A stretch of 64,000 nucleotides of DNA, taken from Candidatus Gastranaerophilales bacterium (GTDB taxonomy: Bacteria > Cyanobacteriota > Vampirovibrionia > Gastranaerophilales > Gastranaerophilaceae). The notes below the pieces were generated by a model, which saw nothing but the letters and a program-made list of their open reading frames with translations, did not search any database and was not told the DNA's origin. Below, piece by piece: positions 16,370 to 25,771 of the stretch (its first letter is position 1; every line of letters starts with the position of its first letter). The translations under genes and the position numbers were made by a program. The DNA lies in assembly GCA_944325595.1 (NCBI GenBank), contig CALVAQ010000002.1, positions 112,879-176,878 on the forward strand, written 5' to 3'.

Positions 16370-17375
16370 TATTTTCTCCAATATATGAGAGTGTATCATC
16401 AACAAGCTTTTTAGCTATCTGCAATGCATCATTCAAAACATATGTATCAGTATAAAAATCATCTCTTACAATATAGTCTCTGACAATCTTTCTGGCGTAT
16501 GAACCTATTGCAACACCGTTTGCATTAACACCGCACATTTGAGCAAGTTTAGCCGTTTTTGAATTCGTTCCGCCGGAAAGCATAATATATGCGGGCATAT
16601 TTTCATTTTGGATTATTTCGGCAGTTGCAACTGCTTGCAAGGTAGTTTTAAAACCGTCATCAAACCCGCTCATAGGTGCGCCATCAGCCTGTATGATTGT
16701 TGAATAGGGTTTTCTTGATATCAAAAGTTTTTTTAGACGATTTACCATTGCTTTGTTACCGAGATTTGAACGGTCTATACATATGCTTAGCATACCTTTA
16801 TAACGTTTGTTGATTTCTTCCCATTTGCTAAAAACCTCAAAATCATCACAGCCGCAGGCATGAAGTTCGACACAATCAATGCCTTTTTGTATTAAAGGCG
16901 GAAGAATAGTACTTATATCCTGCTCAATGTTGTACAGTTCAATCGCATTATGTGAACAAGTTTTTATGCAATTCCCGCAGCCGATACAACGTTTTTCTTT
17001 TACATTATATATTTTATTTTCAAATATAATTGCTTCTTGAGGGCATATTTTGGCGCATTCAGCACAATTTTTACACATTTCAGTCAATATTCTTGCTTTG
17101 CTAATATGAGGATCGCCTGTTATACCAACGCTTACGCAAATATACCTGTCTTTTTCAATGCACGACTTCATTATCCCTGATTTTGCCGCATCAACTATCT
17201 CAGATTTTGCACAAACATCAAAAAAGGAAGCGCCTGCCATAGAATATAAATAAACAAGTCTTTCTACTTCTTCTGCATCTTCATTGCCTGCAGCACATAC
17301 CAGTTTAAAACATTTTTTTGAATTCAATATATCTTCTAACATACAAAATGCCCTGTATTGAGCCAATGATAGCAT
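16362..17375 (-). CDS. ldpA: LdpA-like iron-sulfur protein (light-dependent period family)
   Basis: LdpA in cyanobacteria is a 4Fe-4S protein that links redox state to the circadian clock. Similarity is seen in CFKLVCAAGNEDAEEVERL followed by YSMAGASFFDV, then two ferredoxin-type motifs (CKNCAECAKICPQEAI and CIGCGNCIKTCSHNAIE), then a barrel-like region with VELHACGCDDF and IQADGAPMSGFDDG. GAAG lies eight bases before the ATG at 17375; ATG 17342 is an alternative. No kaiABC gene is in the window, so a clock role here is unproven and a general redox function is equally likely. TATAAT on the minus strand at 17414-17409 is a plausible promoter. Confidence 0.78.
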   Translation of the reverse strand: MLSLAQYRAFCMLEDILNSKKCFKLVCAAGNEDAEEVERLVYLYSMAGASFFDVCAKSEIVDAAKSGIMKSCIEKDRYICVSVGITGDPHISKARILTEMCKNCAECAKICPQEAIIFENKIYNVKEKRCIGCGNCIKTCSHNAIELYNIEQDISTILPPLIQKGIDCVELHACGCDDFEVFSKWEEINKRYKGMLSICIDRSNLGNKAMVNRLKKLLISRKPYSTIIQADGAPMSGFDDGFKTTLQAVATAEIIQNENMPAYIMLSGGTNSKTAKLAQMCGVNANGVAIGSYARKIVRDYIVRDDFYTDTYVLNDALQIAKKLVDDTLSYIGENNG

Positions 17376-17402
17376 AAACATCACTTCAGAAAATATTTTT
17401 TG

Positions 17403-17411
17403 TGCTAAATT
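17403..17411 (+). promoter_or_regulatory. Extended -10 element of ribE, probably leaderless
   Basis: TGCTAAATT (17403-17411) is an extended -10 ending six bases before the ribE ATG, with no ribosome site. A divergent TATAAT for ldpA overlaps it on the other strand. Confidence 0.35.
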
Positions 17412-17417
17412 ATATAT

Positions 17418-18059
17418 ATGTTTACAGGACTAATTGAAGAAACAGGACAAATAAAAAATATCAAATATGAGCAAAACTCAGCTTATATTACGATTAAAGC
17501 GCAAAAAGTTTTAGACGGTATTAAAATCGGTGACAGCATATCAATAAACGGAGCTTGCCAGACAGTAATATCATTCAGCTCCAATGAATTTACTGTATTT
17601 GCTTCAAAAGAGACTCTCAGCGTCTCAACATTTTCTGAGTTTATTAACGGTAAAATCGTCAATCTGGAAAGAGCTTTAAGGCTTTGTGACAGAATAGACG
17701 GTCATATTGTAAGCGGGCATATTGACGGTATTGCTGCAATTGAAAAAATAGACAAATTTTCTCAAAATGTTGAAATATACTTTAACACGGAGAAGAAACT
17801 CTTAAATCAAATCGTAAGAAAAGGTTCAGTCACAATAGATGGTATCAGTCTGACAGTAGCAGAGGTAACAGATACAAACTTTAAAGTTGTGGTTATTCCG
17901 CATACATTTGAGAACACAAACCTTCATACACTAAAAACAGGCGACAGGGTGAATCTTGAGACTGATATAATAGCAAAATATATTGAAAAATATTTATCAT
18001 CGAACCATAATAGTAGCAGTATAGACATGAATCTTTTGGAAAGAAACGGATTTCTTTAA
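17418..18059 (+). CDS. ribE: Riboflavin synthase, alpha chain
   Basis: Dismutates two lumazine molecules to riboflavin. The start MFTGLIEETGQI is the family hallmark and fixes the ATG. Two tandem lumazine-binding barrels are seen: the first with SISINGACQTV and the second with GSVTIDGISLTVAEV, separated by DGHIVSGHIDG. At 213 residues it is of normal length. It overlaps ribBA by one base (TAATG). ribD and ribH are not here. No FMN riboswitch is visible before it; indeed there appears to be no leader. Confidence 0.96.
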   Translation: MFTGLIEETGQIKNIKYEQNSAYITIKAQKVLDGIKIGDSISINGACQTVISFSSNEFTVFASKETLSVSTFSEFINGKIVNLERALRLCDRIDGHIVSGHIDGIAAIEKIDKFSQNVEIYFNTEKKLLNQIVRKGSVTIDGISLTVAEVTDTNFKVVVIPHTFENTNLHTLKTGDRVNLETDIIAKYIEKYLSSNHNSSSIDMNLLERNGFL

Positions 18060-19357
18060 TGTCAATAATTGAGACCATCAAACAAAATATAAATACTGTC
18101 TTTAGTGAAAAAGACGATAAAAACTGTTTTGATTCTATTGAAGAAGCAATAGAAGTTATAAAAAACGGCGGAATGATAATTATTGCTGACGACGAATCCA
18201 GAGAAAACGAAGGTGATTTGATATGCGCTGCAGAATTTGCAACTCCTGATAATGTCAATTTTATGATTAAAGAGGCAAAAGGGGTTTTGTGTGCACCAAT
18301 CAGTGCACAAAGAGCTCAAAAGCTCGGTCTTGATTATATGGTCAAAAACAATACAGATATAAAAGGTACAGCTTTCACACAAAGCATTGATGCAGACCCC
18401 AGATACGGTGTAACTACAGGTGTATCGGCTATTGACCGGTCTGTAACACTCAAATTGATTGCCGATGATAAAGCTCTGCCCTCTGATTTTAGGCAGCCGG
18501 GGCATATCTTCCCTTTGATTGCAAAAACAGGCGGTGTTCTGGAAAGAGTAGGGCACACCGAGGCTGCAGTAGACATTTGCAAACTTGCAGGACTCAAAGA
18601 TGCAGGCGTTTGTTGTGAAATAGTCAATGATGACGGAACAATGGCAAGACGTGATGATTTACGTAAATTTGCCGACAAACACAATTTAAAATTCGTAACC
18701 GTTGCGCAGCTTATTTCTTACAGACTTAAAAATGAAAAACTTATGATTCGTGAAGCAGAAGTTAACCTGCCGACGGCATTCGGCGACTTCAGGCTTTTGG
18801 GATACAGACACAAATTGACGGGACAAGAACATGTCGCACTCCTAAAAGATGACGGCAGCGACAAAATTCCGCTTGTCAGGATGCACAGTATATGCTTGAC
18901 CGGTGACACATTCCACAGCCTAAGATGTGACTGCAACAGCCAGCTGCAAAACTCAATGAAAATGATTAATGAATACGGTAAAGGTGCTGTTGTATATCTC
19001 ATGAACCACGAAGGCAGAGGTATAGGTATTGTAAATAAAATCAAAGCATATGCCCTACAGGATCAGGGTGAAGACACAATACAAGCAAATCTGTCTCTTG
19101 GTTTTAATTCTGATTTGAGAGACTACGGTGACGGAGCACAAATACTGCTTGATTTGGGATTTAAAAAATTCAAGCTTATCACAAACAATCCTCAAAAAAT
19201 TGTCGGTCTTGAAGGCTACGGACTGGAAATAGAAGAAAGAGTACATGTCGACTCTGAATGTACAAAATACAATTACAAATATCTGTGTACCAAAGCAAAC
19301 AAAATGCATCATATGCTGGACATAGATTTAAATAAAACACAACTGGAGCAAAAATAA
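18059..19357 (+). CDS. ribBA: Bifunctional DHBP synthase / GTP cyclohydrolase II
   Basis: Makes both precursors of riboflavin, from ribulose 5-phosphate and GTP. The first about 40 residues are an extension; the RibB domain follows, with IIADDESRENEGDLICAA and RPGHIFPL-like QPGHIFPL. The RibA domain begins near residue 230 and carries VRMHSICLTGDTFHSLRCDC (zinc cysteines) and YLMNHEGRGIGIVNKIKAY. At 432 residues it is a complete fusion. It is coupled to ribE upstream and to an acetyltransferase gene downstream, both by TAATG. Confidence 0.96.
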   Translation: MSIIETIKQNINTVFSEKDDKNCFDSIEEAIEVIKNGGMIIIADDESRENEGDLICAAEFATPDNVNFMIKEAKGVLCAPISAQRAQKLGLDYMVKNNTDIKGTAFTQSIDADPRYGVTTGVSAIDRSVTLKLIADDKALPSDFRQPGHIFPLIAKTGGVLERVGHTEAAVDICKLAGLKDAGVCCEIVNDDGTMARRDDLRKFADKHNLKFVTVAQLISYRLKNEKLMIREAEVNLPTAFGDFRLLGYRHKLTGQEHVALLKDDGSDKIPLVRMHSICLTGDTFHSLRCDCNSQLQNSMKMINEYGKGAVVYLMNHEGRGIGIVNKIKAYALQDQGEDTIQANLSLGFNSDLRDYGDGAQILLDLGFKKFKLITNNPQKIVGLEGYGLEIEERVHVDSECTKYNYKYLCTKANKMHHMLDIDLNKTQLEQK

Positions 19358-20337
19358 TGACACAAACTTTGAAATATCAGGTTCAGGAGTATTCTGAAGA
19401 ACAAAAGAATATATTTAAAGGCTTGTACAACGACTTTAAAACAAAAGCCTATTCCGAATACAAGTTTGAACTGGAACCGCTCGAATATGATGATTTTACG
19501 GCAAGTGTAAATGAAGGTTTGATAAAGTGTCTTATTCTTTTTGAAGACTCTATTCCTACTGCTTTTATGGTTTATACAACAGAAATCAGCGAAGCCCTCG
19601 AGCTCAATATTATTCACTGTATTGGCGAAGAAAACAAAAATGCAAAAAGAAAAATATTGATGGAAAAGTTTCTTGAACTAAACGAAGCAATTTTGAAAGA
19701 AAAAGTCGTCACATACCCTATGCTTGGTTCTCAAGAGGAATTTACTCCTGAAATAACAAATTTTGGGTTTAAACTTATCGGCTTATCAGTTGTTCGTTTT
19801 TATTTTGAAAATTCCGCATCCAGAGAAATATTTAAAAACTACAAACCGCTCCCGCTTCCTGACGGATACAAAATAATGAGCTGGGAATCAAAATACACTG
19901 ATGATATTGTAAACGTAATCAACACAGCATTTGCAAATACATCAGATGCGTTATTTGACCCGAGATTTCTTACACAAGAAGGAAGCAAAGATATTTTAGA
20001 CAAAATTACAAACAATATATACGGCAAATTCTTGCCGGACTGCACAAGTGTGCTGCTGTACAACGACAAACCGGTCGGTATTTGTTTTGCAAACATTACA
20101 GCAGGCAGAATAGCCAACATACCTTTAATCGGAATGGGGAAAGAACACTGTTCAAAAGGTCTCGGACTTTCTTTGCTGCATTCCAGCATGAAAAAGCTGC
20201 TTTCATACTATGGCAGTACTCTTTCAGAGGTCAATGCAAGCACGGAAACCGATAATTATCCTGCACTAAAAATGTACAGACGACTCGGATTTAAAGAAGA
20301 TTATTACTATACACAGGCATACAAACCGGTTAAGTAA
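19357..20337 (+). CDS. GNAT-family N-acetyltransferase, probably two tandem domains
   Basis: A 326-residue protein whose C-terminal half is a GNAT acetyltransferase: GKEHCSKGLGLSLLHSSM is the acetyl-CoA loop and NYPALKMYRRLGFKED the final strand-helix. The N-terminal half (MVYTTEISEALELNIIH) looks like a degenerate second copy. Acceptor unknown. Translation is coupled to ribBA through TAATG, but a role in flavin metabolism is not implied by the sequence. Confidence 0.8.
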   Translation: MTQTLKYQVQEYSEEQKNIFKGLYNDFKTKAYSEYKFELEPLEYDDFTASVNEGLIKCLILFEDSIPTAFMVYTTEISEALELNIIHCIGEENKNAKRKILMEKFLELNEAILKEKVVTYPMLGSQEEFTPEITNFGFKLIGLSVVRFYFENSASREIFKNYKPLPLPDGYKIMSWESKYTDDIVNVINTAFANTSDALFDPRFLTQEGSKDILDKITNNIYGKFLPDCTSVLLYNDKPVGICFANITAGRIANIPLIGMGKEHCSKGLGLSLLHSSMKKLLSYYGSTLSEVNASTETDNYPALKMYRRLGFKEDYYYTQAYKPVK

Positions 20338-20421
20338 TGTTTCATTATTAATATATATATTAAAGTTTTTTTTAAAATATTCCGATAATAAGATAACAGT
20401 AATTTATCAGGGATAGCTTTT

Positions 20422-21261
20422 ATGTATATTGATAACAATTTTCAATCAAAATCAGGTATTAAAATAAAATCTAAAGATGAAAACAAAACAGTTGACAATG
20501 ATAAGCTTGAAAATACAAACGAACATTATCAAAACTCCAAAATTGATGTAAATACTGCAGAAAACGCCACAAACCAGTTAAAAGCACAATATACCCTCGA
20601 AATGACTCCTGCAATGGAGTTGTCTGAGGAAATAATTGAAAATGTTGACATTTTGAGTAAGCTGAATGCAAACGAGTTAACATCGGTCGCTTTAAGCGCC
20701 TCATCAAAAGCTATGTCAATAATTGGTGCTTTAAAAACATCTATTTATGGCTATATTTCTGAAATTGTAAATATAATGAATAATCCGTATTTAAGTGATT
20801 CAGAGATACAATCAAAAATAAAATTGATTAGCGATAAAATAAAAGCTTCCGCAGATGAAGCAACAACAAAAATCAGCCAGCTTTTCTTGATATCAGAGAC
20901 TATAGTAAGTCTCTCATCTACATTTGCCGCTCTAAAAGGTTCAGGTTCTGAAGAGTTTAATGACTTTGCCTCAACATTAAAACAAATGCTGTCTTGTATG
21001 AATACAAAGCCCTCTGATTTTTCAGAAGCAAAAAACAAATCTGATATCAATGAGACTTTAGAAAAGAATAAAAATAATTTATTTGGCGGCAATATGACTA
21101 ATAAATTTAAAGAGAAAGCACAAAAAGCCGAAATTAATATAAAAACGTGCGAAGAAAAACTCAAACAAGATAATTTAACAGATGAAGAAAAAAAACGCAT
21201 CAAATCTGAGCTTGTTTTATTCAAAGCAGAAAAAAATCTTTATGAATCTATCTCAAATTAG
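20422..21261 (+). CDS. Unknown helical protein, 279 residues
   Basis: Not recognised. Residues 1-60 are polar and Asn/Lys-rich, residues 60-190 form helices with a hydrophobic, Ser/Ala-rich pattern (SALSASSKAMSIIGALKT-like segments), and the last 60 residues are a strongly charged coiled coil (KFKEKAQKAEINIKT, DEEKKRIKSELVLFKAEK). There is no signal peptide. CAGGGATAG precedes the ATG. It faces the next gene convergently with only 16 bases between stops. The layout of flexible N-terminus, helical middle and coiled-coil end resembles secreted effectors or chaperone substrates, but this is only an impression. Confidence 0.65.
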   Translation: MYIDNNFQSKSGIKIKSKDENKTVDNDKLENTNEHYQNSKIDVNTAENATNQLKAQYTLEMTPAMELSEEIIENVDILSKLNANELTSVALSASSKAMSIIGALKTSIYGYISEIVNIMNNPYLSDSEIQSKIKLISDKIKASADEATTKISQLFLISETIVSLSSTFAALKGSGSEEFNDFASTLKQMLSCMNTKPSDFSEAKNKSDINETLEKNKNNLFGGNMTNKFKEKAQKAEINIKTCEEKLKQDNLTDEEKKRIKSELVLFKAEKNLYESISN

Positions 21262-21277
21262 ATACGTTTATTTAAAT

Positions 21278-22663
21278 TTATGAAATTCTTCCTTTAAAGC
21301 TTTTTTCAAGCTGTCTTTCAATTTCAGCCTGAACATGAAAATCTTTGTTGCCGTTTTGTTGTTTTGCTCTGTATTTCATCATTGAATAAGGAACAATCAA
21401 ACCGAGGAACAGGCATGTAATACCCATATTTGCCGCAACAGAGCCTATTTTCATATTTCTGCATTTTTTCAGGAATTCTTCAATAGCCTTTTCACCTTTT
21501 GGCGCACTGTCAGCCAGTTTTTTGATATTCTTGGCAAATGATTGCATATCATCTGGATTGATATATTGATGCGGGTCGATTATGCCGGTATCTTTAGCTT
21601 TGCCCAATAGTTTATCAATCCGGCTGCCTTCTTTGATTGTTTTTATCAAACCTGATTTTTTAGCAGCTTTCATAACAATATTTTCTGCAGAAGTTTTTTC
21701 TGAACCATAAATTAATTCAAAAAGTTTCTTCTTGTCAGAAGCAAGGTCGGTAACAGCTTTGACATCATCATAGACTTTGCCAGTTTTGATAGCATCTTTC
21801 ATATAATCAGAAGAAAGAACTTCTGCATGCAGATCTATAGGTTTTTTAAAGAATTTTTCGCTGGCTTTTTCAATGCCTTCTTGTATGTATCTGCCTGCAA
21901 CATACAAGAAGAACAACAAGCTGCCTTCTTTAATAGCTGTTTCCGCAAACTCCGTTTTTGTTCTGGAGTTTACAAGTCTTTCACCTGTAATACCTGCATC
22001 AACAATAAACAGGTTTTTTACAGGATCAAACATAACACCTTGCAGCACAGAGCCTATACCTTTAAATGACGGTGTTTTAGAACCTTGATTTACATTTTTT
22101 GAATCACTTGACATAAAAGCTTTGAATGCAGGGCTTTTTGCAAGATTTAAGTCATACATTTGCTGCTGTGACTTTTTAGCCCAGAACTGCTTTTCTATTT
22201 CTTTTTTTGTATAGTGTTGTTTAACTTTGACTAATGTAAAGAATGATGCAAGTGTTAAAGCAGTGGCAGCAGCAAATTTCCCGATAAAAAGACCTTTAGT
22301 CTTGGCGGAATATTTTGCAGCTTTTTCCAGTGACTCAGCAATAGATTTGTTTTTCAAAGATGCGGCATATTTTTTTGCTACTTCCAGCTGCTGAGCATCG
22401 TTTAGAAGTCTGACATCAATGTCAGGATTGATTTTTGCTAATTTGTAAACAGAATTATCAATAGCCCATTTAAAAAACGGTAAACCTCCCATCCAGATAG
22501 CCTGAGTACCGAATTCGTCGATAAATCTGTCTTTTGCTTCTATTTTTCCTCCGGCGTTGTAAGAAAAAGCTGTCATACCGGAGCTGTTGACTATATCTTT
22601 TGTAAATAACGGCAATAATGAAGAGTGATCGCCAAATGCTGTAGTGAGTTTGTTAATTAACAT
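21278..22663 (-). CDS. Large unknown membrane protein
   Basis: A 461-residue protein with no motif I can name. Hydrophobic segments lie near residues 127-148 (FIGKFAAATALTLASFFTLV), around 245 (SLLFFLYVAGRYI) and near 410-430 (VAANMGITCLFLGLIVPYS). Between them are long, charged, helical stretches. TPSFKGIG sits near the centre. The C-terminus is basic. AAAGGA precedes the ATG. It has a free-standing position, so neighbours give no clue to function. Confidence 0.65.
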   Translation of the reverse strand: MLINKLTTAFGDHSSLLPLFTKDIVNSSGMTAFSYNAGGKIEAKDRFIDEFGTQAIWMGGLPFFKWAIDNSVYKLAKINPDIDVRLLNDAQQLEVAKKYAASLKNKSIAESLEKAAKYSAKTKGLFIGKFAAATALTLASFFTLVKVKQHYTKKEIEKQFWAKKSQQQMYDLNLAKSPAFKAFMSSDSKNVNQGSKTPSFKGIGSVLQGVMFDPVKNLFIVDAGITGERLVNSRTKTEFAETAIKEGSLLFFLYVAGRYIQEGIEKASEKFFKKPIDLHAEVLSSDYMKDAIKTGKVYDDVKAVTDLASDKKKLFELIYGSEKTSAENIVMKAAKKSGLIKTIKEGSRIDKLLGKAKDTGIIDPHQYINPDDMQSFAKNIKKLADSAPKGEKAIEEFLKKCRNMKIGSVAANMGITCLFLGLIVPYSMMKYRAKQQNGNKDFHVQAEIERQLEKSFKGRIS

Positions 22664-22885
22664 CTAAAAAATCCTTTATACACAGGGGTATATTATAGAC
22701 CCCATACCAAGTTCATAACCAATACAATTTTTCCGTTTTTCCTTGATTGTGTATTTCGTCGAATATTAAACATTTGATTTCTCCTTAGTTGATATATTTG
22801 TTTTTAATGAACGTGAAGAACTATTTGTGCCAAATATAAGTCTTATTTTTATAATTTGTAACAATATTTTCGAATTTTTAAAGAC

Positions 22886-22916
22886 AAAAAAGCCTTCCGA
22901 ATTTATCAGAAGACTT
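22886..22916 (-). terminator. Minus-strand terminator without an annotated gene upstream
   Basis: On the minus strand, AAGTCTTC pairs with GAAGGCTT (22916-22909 with 22897-22890; one G-U pair) around an 11-base loop and is followed by TTTTTT. It implies a transcript from the minus strand in the 22.9-23.1 kb gap. Confidence 0.6.
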
Positions 22917-23026
22917 CACAAATTCTTACTCTATGCTCATGCAGAACAACTGCAATCTTTTCAAAAATATTGCGAAGACTTCTAGTTAGTATAAAATTGT
23001 CGTTTTTGATATTTTCTGATTCTCAT
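22906..23026 (-). pseudogene. Possible broken minus-strand microgene
   Basis: In the 522-base gap before ilvC, an ATG at 23026 with TAGGA upstream encodes only 14 residues (MRIRKYQKRQFYTN) before a stop. A second frame, open for 38 codons with no start of its own, continues with protein-like sequence (SLRNIFEKIAVVLHEHRV) and ends in the loop of the terminator at 22886-22916. One frameshift would join the two into a protein of about 40 residues. It could be a decayed gene, a sequencing error, or a non-coding RNA. The rest of the gap holds no other gene that I can see. Confidence 0.25.
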
Positions 23027-23185
23027 TTTTAATCCTAAAAATCAAAACTTATTCTTCAACACCTTTATCTTTGCACAAACAAAAAACTTTGTCCAGTGTT
23101 TTATTACAAAAGTAGGAGAATTTATTTTATTTGGTATAAATATATGATAGAATACTTGAGTTGTATTACGGAAAAGGAGAGAATA

Positions 23186-24214
23186 ATGGCTCACGAATTA
23201 AAGGTTATTACAGATAGCGAAATTGATAAGAGCAAAATCCTTGACAAAAAAGTTGCTGTTATCGGATACGGCTCACAGGGCTACGGTCAATCAACAAACC
23301 TCAAAGACAGCGGAGTAGATGTGGTTATCGGTGTCAGACCTGACGGACCATCCGCTAAAAAAGCAAAAGCCGAGGGGCTAAAAGTCATGAGCATTGAAGA
23401 TGCGGTAAAATGGGCGGATTTGATACAAATACTTATACCGGATGAAGTTCAGGCAAAAGTTTATGAAGAAAAAATCAAACCGAACCTCAGACCGGGTCAA
23501 TATTTGATGTTTGCACACGGTTTTAACATTCATTTCAAAAAAATTGTTCCTCCTGCAGATGTAAATGTTTTGATGGTTGCACCAAAAGGTCCGGGACACA
23601 CTGTCAGAAGTGAATATTTGCTCGGCAAAGGTGTTCCCTCTTTGATTGCTGTATATCAAGACCCTTCCGGTGATTCAAAAGAAGTGGCGCTTGCTTACGC
23701 TTCAGCTATCGGAGCAGGCAGAGCCGGTATATATGAAACAACTTTCAAAGAAGAAACAGAAACAGACTTGTTCGGAGAGCAGGCTGTACTTTGCGGCGGT
23801 CTTTCCGCATTAATCACTGCAGGTTTTGAAGTACTCGTAGAAGCAGGATATTCTCCCTATATGGCATATTTTGAATGCCTCCATGAAATGAAACTTATTG
23901 TTGATTTAATTAATCAAGGAGGTATTTCTGATATGAGATACTCTATTTCAAATACAGCACAATGGGGTGATATGACAATTGGACCCAGAATCATTACACC
24001 TGCCGTCAAAGAAGAAATGAAAAAAGTTCTGTCGGAAATCCAAAGCGGCAAGTTTGCTGATGAATGGATGGCTGAATGCGCATCAGGAATGAACAAATTC
24101 AAAGAACTTGCAAAAAAAGGCGAAGAACATGAAATCGAAGTTGTCGGTAAGGAACTTCGTTCAAGATTCGCTTGGAAAGACAACGATAAAATTATTAACA
24201 GAGATAAAAATTAA
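23186..24214 (+). CDS. ilvC: Ketol-acid reductoisomerase, class I
   Basis: Catalyses the isomerisation and reduction step of valine, leucine and isoleucine synthesis. The start is the ATG at 23186, which has GGAAAAGGAG upstream and begins [10 protein letters not shown]; an upstream in-frame ATG would add an unlikely 30-residue tail. The NAD(P)-binding segment is [20 protein letters not shown], the catalytic region includes MVAPKGPGH and [20 protein letters not shown], and the C-terminal knot includes [14 protein letters not shown]. At 342 residues it is the short class I form. A strong terminator follows and no other ilv gene is adjacent. Confidence 0.96.
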   Translation: MAHELKVITDSEIDKSKILDKKVAVIGYGSQGYGQSTNLKDSGVDVVIGVRPDGPSAKKAKAEGLKVMSIEDAVKWADLIQILIPDEVQAKVYEEKIKPNLRPGQYLMFAHGFNIHFKKIVPPADVNVLMVAPKGPGHTVRSEYLLGKGVPSLIAVYQDPSGDSKEVALAYASAIGAGRAGIYETTFKEETETDLFGEQAVLCGGLSALITAGFEVLVEAGYSPYMAYFECLHEMKLIVDLINQGGISDMRYSISNTAQWGDMTIGPRIITPAVKEEMKKVLSEIQSGKFADEWMAECASGMNKFKELAKKGEEHEIEVVGKELRSRFAWKDNDKIINRDKN

Positions 24215-24230
24215 CAATATTGTCGGATTT

Positions 24231-24263
24231 AAAAAAAGGACTGCTGACGGGCAGTCCTTTTTT
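24231..24263 (+). terminator. Terminator of ilvC
   Basis: Stem GGACTGC/GCAGTCC (24238-24244, 24251-24257) flanked by an A-run and a T-run, so bidirectional in form. Confidence 0.9.
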
Positions 24264-24423
24264 GTTGATTTATTAAATAAAATCATTATGTATTTACTGC
24301 AGGCAGTTAGAATATTGTAAATTTTTTGTAACATTTGAAGTGTAATTCCTAAAGTAATGAAATAACATTGCCGATATACAAAACAGATATGCAAATTGTT
24401 GAATAACATAAGGAGTATTAGCA

Positions 24424-25503
24424 ATGGGAATGGCAGCATCACAGGCCAGATATTTATCACTGACAGCAAGAAAGACCAACACAGAGTATGAAGGTCAGCA
24501 GGTTAACCAGCAGAGAACTGCTCTGGCTAATCAGAGTGCAGGCTTGTTTAATCAGATGCTGGCATTGGAAGTACCGACCCCTCCTATGGCAACTGATTAC
24601 ACAAAAACAGTTTACACATTTGTTGATACATCAACATCTGAGAATATTTCACTTGACAGTATTTACAAAAATCCAACGATTGAAGGAGAACAGCCGACAT
24701 ATACAATTTCAGGATCAACTAAAGAAGCTTCAGTGCTCTCAAATGTTACAAATTTTGTTTACGGTGGCACAGGTTCTAACGGATTTACACTGGATTACAG
24801 CAATGAAAAATACACTATAAGCGTTAATGGTTCGACTGCTATGACAATTCAGGAAGCAAATACATATAACGGACTTACAAAGTATTTTCAAGATGCAGAA
24901 AAAGCTGCAGGTAATACAGGAGATACTCCGGCGCTTGACCAGAAATATTTTAAGTTTACAAATGCAAGTACAGGTATAGAGTACTACATCCCGACTTTTC
25001 CGGGTGCTGAAAACCTTCAGGAATTACAATTGTACTTAGAAGGTAACAGCGGAGCCAACCTGAGAGCATATTCCGCTGAAAGCTATACAAAAGATGAATA
25101 TTTTCATATTGATGATGCAATTTTGACAACAGCATCTGACGGAACAGGCAGATATGACTATATTTCATTCTACCCCGACGATCAGTATGTCGGCGGCGAC
25201 CGCAGCTCCGGTCAACTAATTGATAATGCACAAAGAATTACCTGCAAATTGACACAGCAAACTTTGCAGGACGATGAAGCATTCGATGCAGCAATGGAAA
25301 CATATACTGCCAAAAAAGCAATTTATGACAAAACAATTGCCGATATTGATGCAAGAACAACAGTCATCCAGCAGCAGGATAAAACTCTTGAATTGCACCT
25401 TGACCAGCTTGATACTGAACAGCAGGCAATTCAAACAGAAATGGATGCAGTTAAGAAGGTAATAGACAAGAACATAGAAGAAACATTCAAGACATTTGCA
25501 TAA
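24424..25503 (+). CDS. Axial-like helical paralogue A (MGMAASQ family), unknown function
   Basis: A 359-residue protein. The N-terminal 45 residues (MGMAASQARYLSLTARKTN, then EYEGQQVNQQRTALAN) are nearly identical to those of the gene at 25772. A variable, strand-rich, Thr/Ser/Asn-rich centre follows at about residues 50-285. The last 60 residues are a coiled coil ending LDTEQQAIQTEMDAVKKVI then a Phe-containing tail (FKTF). Matching helices at both ends around a variable exposed centre is the plan of flagellar axial proteins, which are exported without a cleaved signal; none is visible here. AAGGAG precedes the ATG. Function inferred only from this plan. Confidence 0.7.
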   Translation: MGMAASQARYLSLTARKTNTEYEGQQVNQQRTALANQSAGLFNQMLALEVPTPPMATDYTKTVYTFVDTSTSENISLDSIYKNPTIEGEQPTYTISGSTKEASVLSNVTNFVYGGTGSNGFTLDYSNEKYTISVNGSTAMTIQEANTYNGLTKYFQDAEKAAGNTGDTPALDQKYFKFTNASTGIEYYIPTFPGAENLQELQLYLEGNSGANLRAYSAESYTKDEYFHIDDAILTTASDGTGRYDYISFYPDDQYVGGDRSSGQLIDNAQRITCKLTQQTLQDDEAFDAAMETYTAKKAIYDKTIADIDARTTVIQQQDKTLELHLDQLDTEQQAIQTEMDAVKKVIDKNIEETFKTFA

Positions 25504-25518
25504 TACTCCGATTTTCTG

Positions 25519-25592
25519 CCGGCTTTTGAGATTTCTGAATAAATCACAAAGCATAGTAAGTAAGTCAGATTTTGCAAAAAGCCGGTTTTTTA
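25519..25592 (+). terminator. Probable terminator between paralogues A and B
   Basis: CCGGCTTTTG (25519-25528) pairs with CAAAAAGCCGG (25575-25585) around a long loop, followed by TTTTTTATT. The loop is longer than usual, so it may be weak. Confidence 0.55.
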
Positions 25593-25771
25593 TTCAAAAA
25601 CCAGAGTACATCAAATGTATGATTTTTCACAAATAGCACTTTAAAACAAGCACACACAGCCTTTATAATAAAAGTAATAAATCTTAATATAAGTTAGAAA
25701 AAGTATGACAATAGGATATTAATAATTAAATTTTAATGGTTAGTTAGCAAGTTAAGAACGGAGACAAATAT

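Noticed and set aside
23096..23185. N-terminal extension of IlvC from an ATG at 23096
   Set aside because: The 30 added residues do not fit the family, while AAGGAG sits directly before the ATG at 23186.
22920..23185. Attenuator or T-box leader for ilvC
   Set aside because: No T-box sequence, branched-chain codon run or terminator/antiterminator pair was found on the plus strand; the hairpin present terminates the minus strand.
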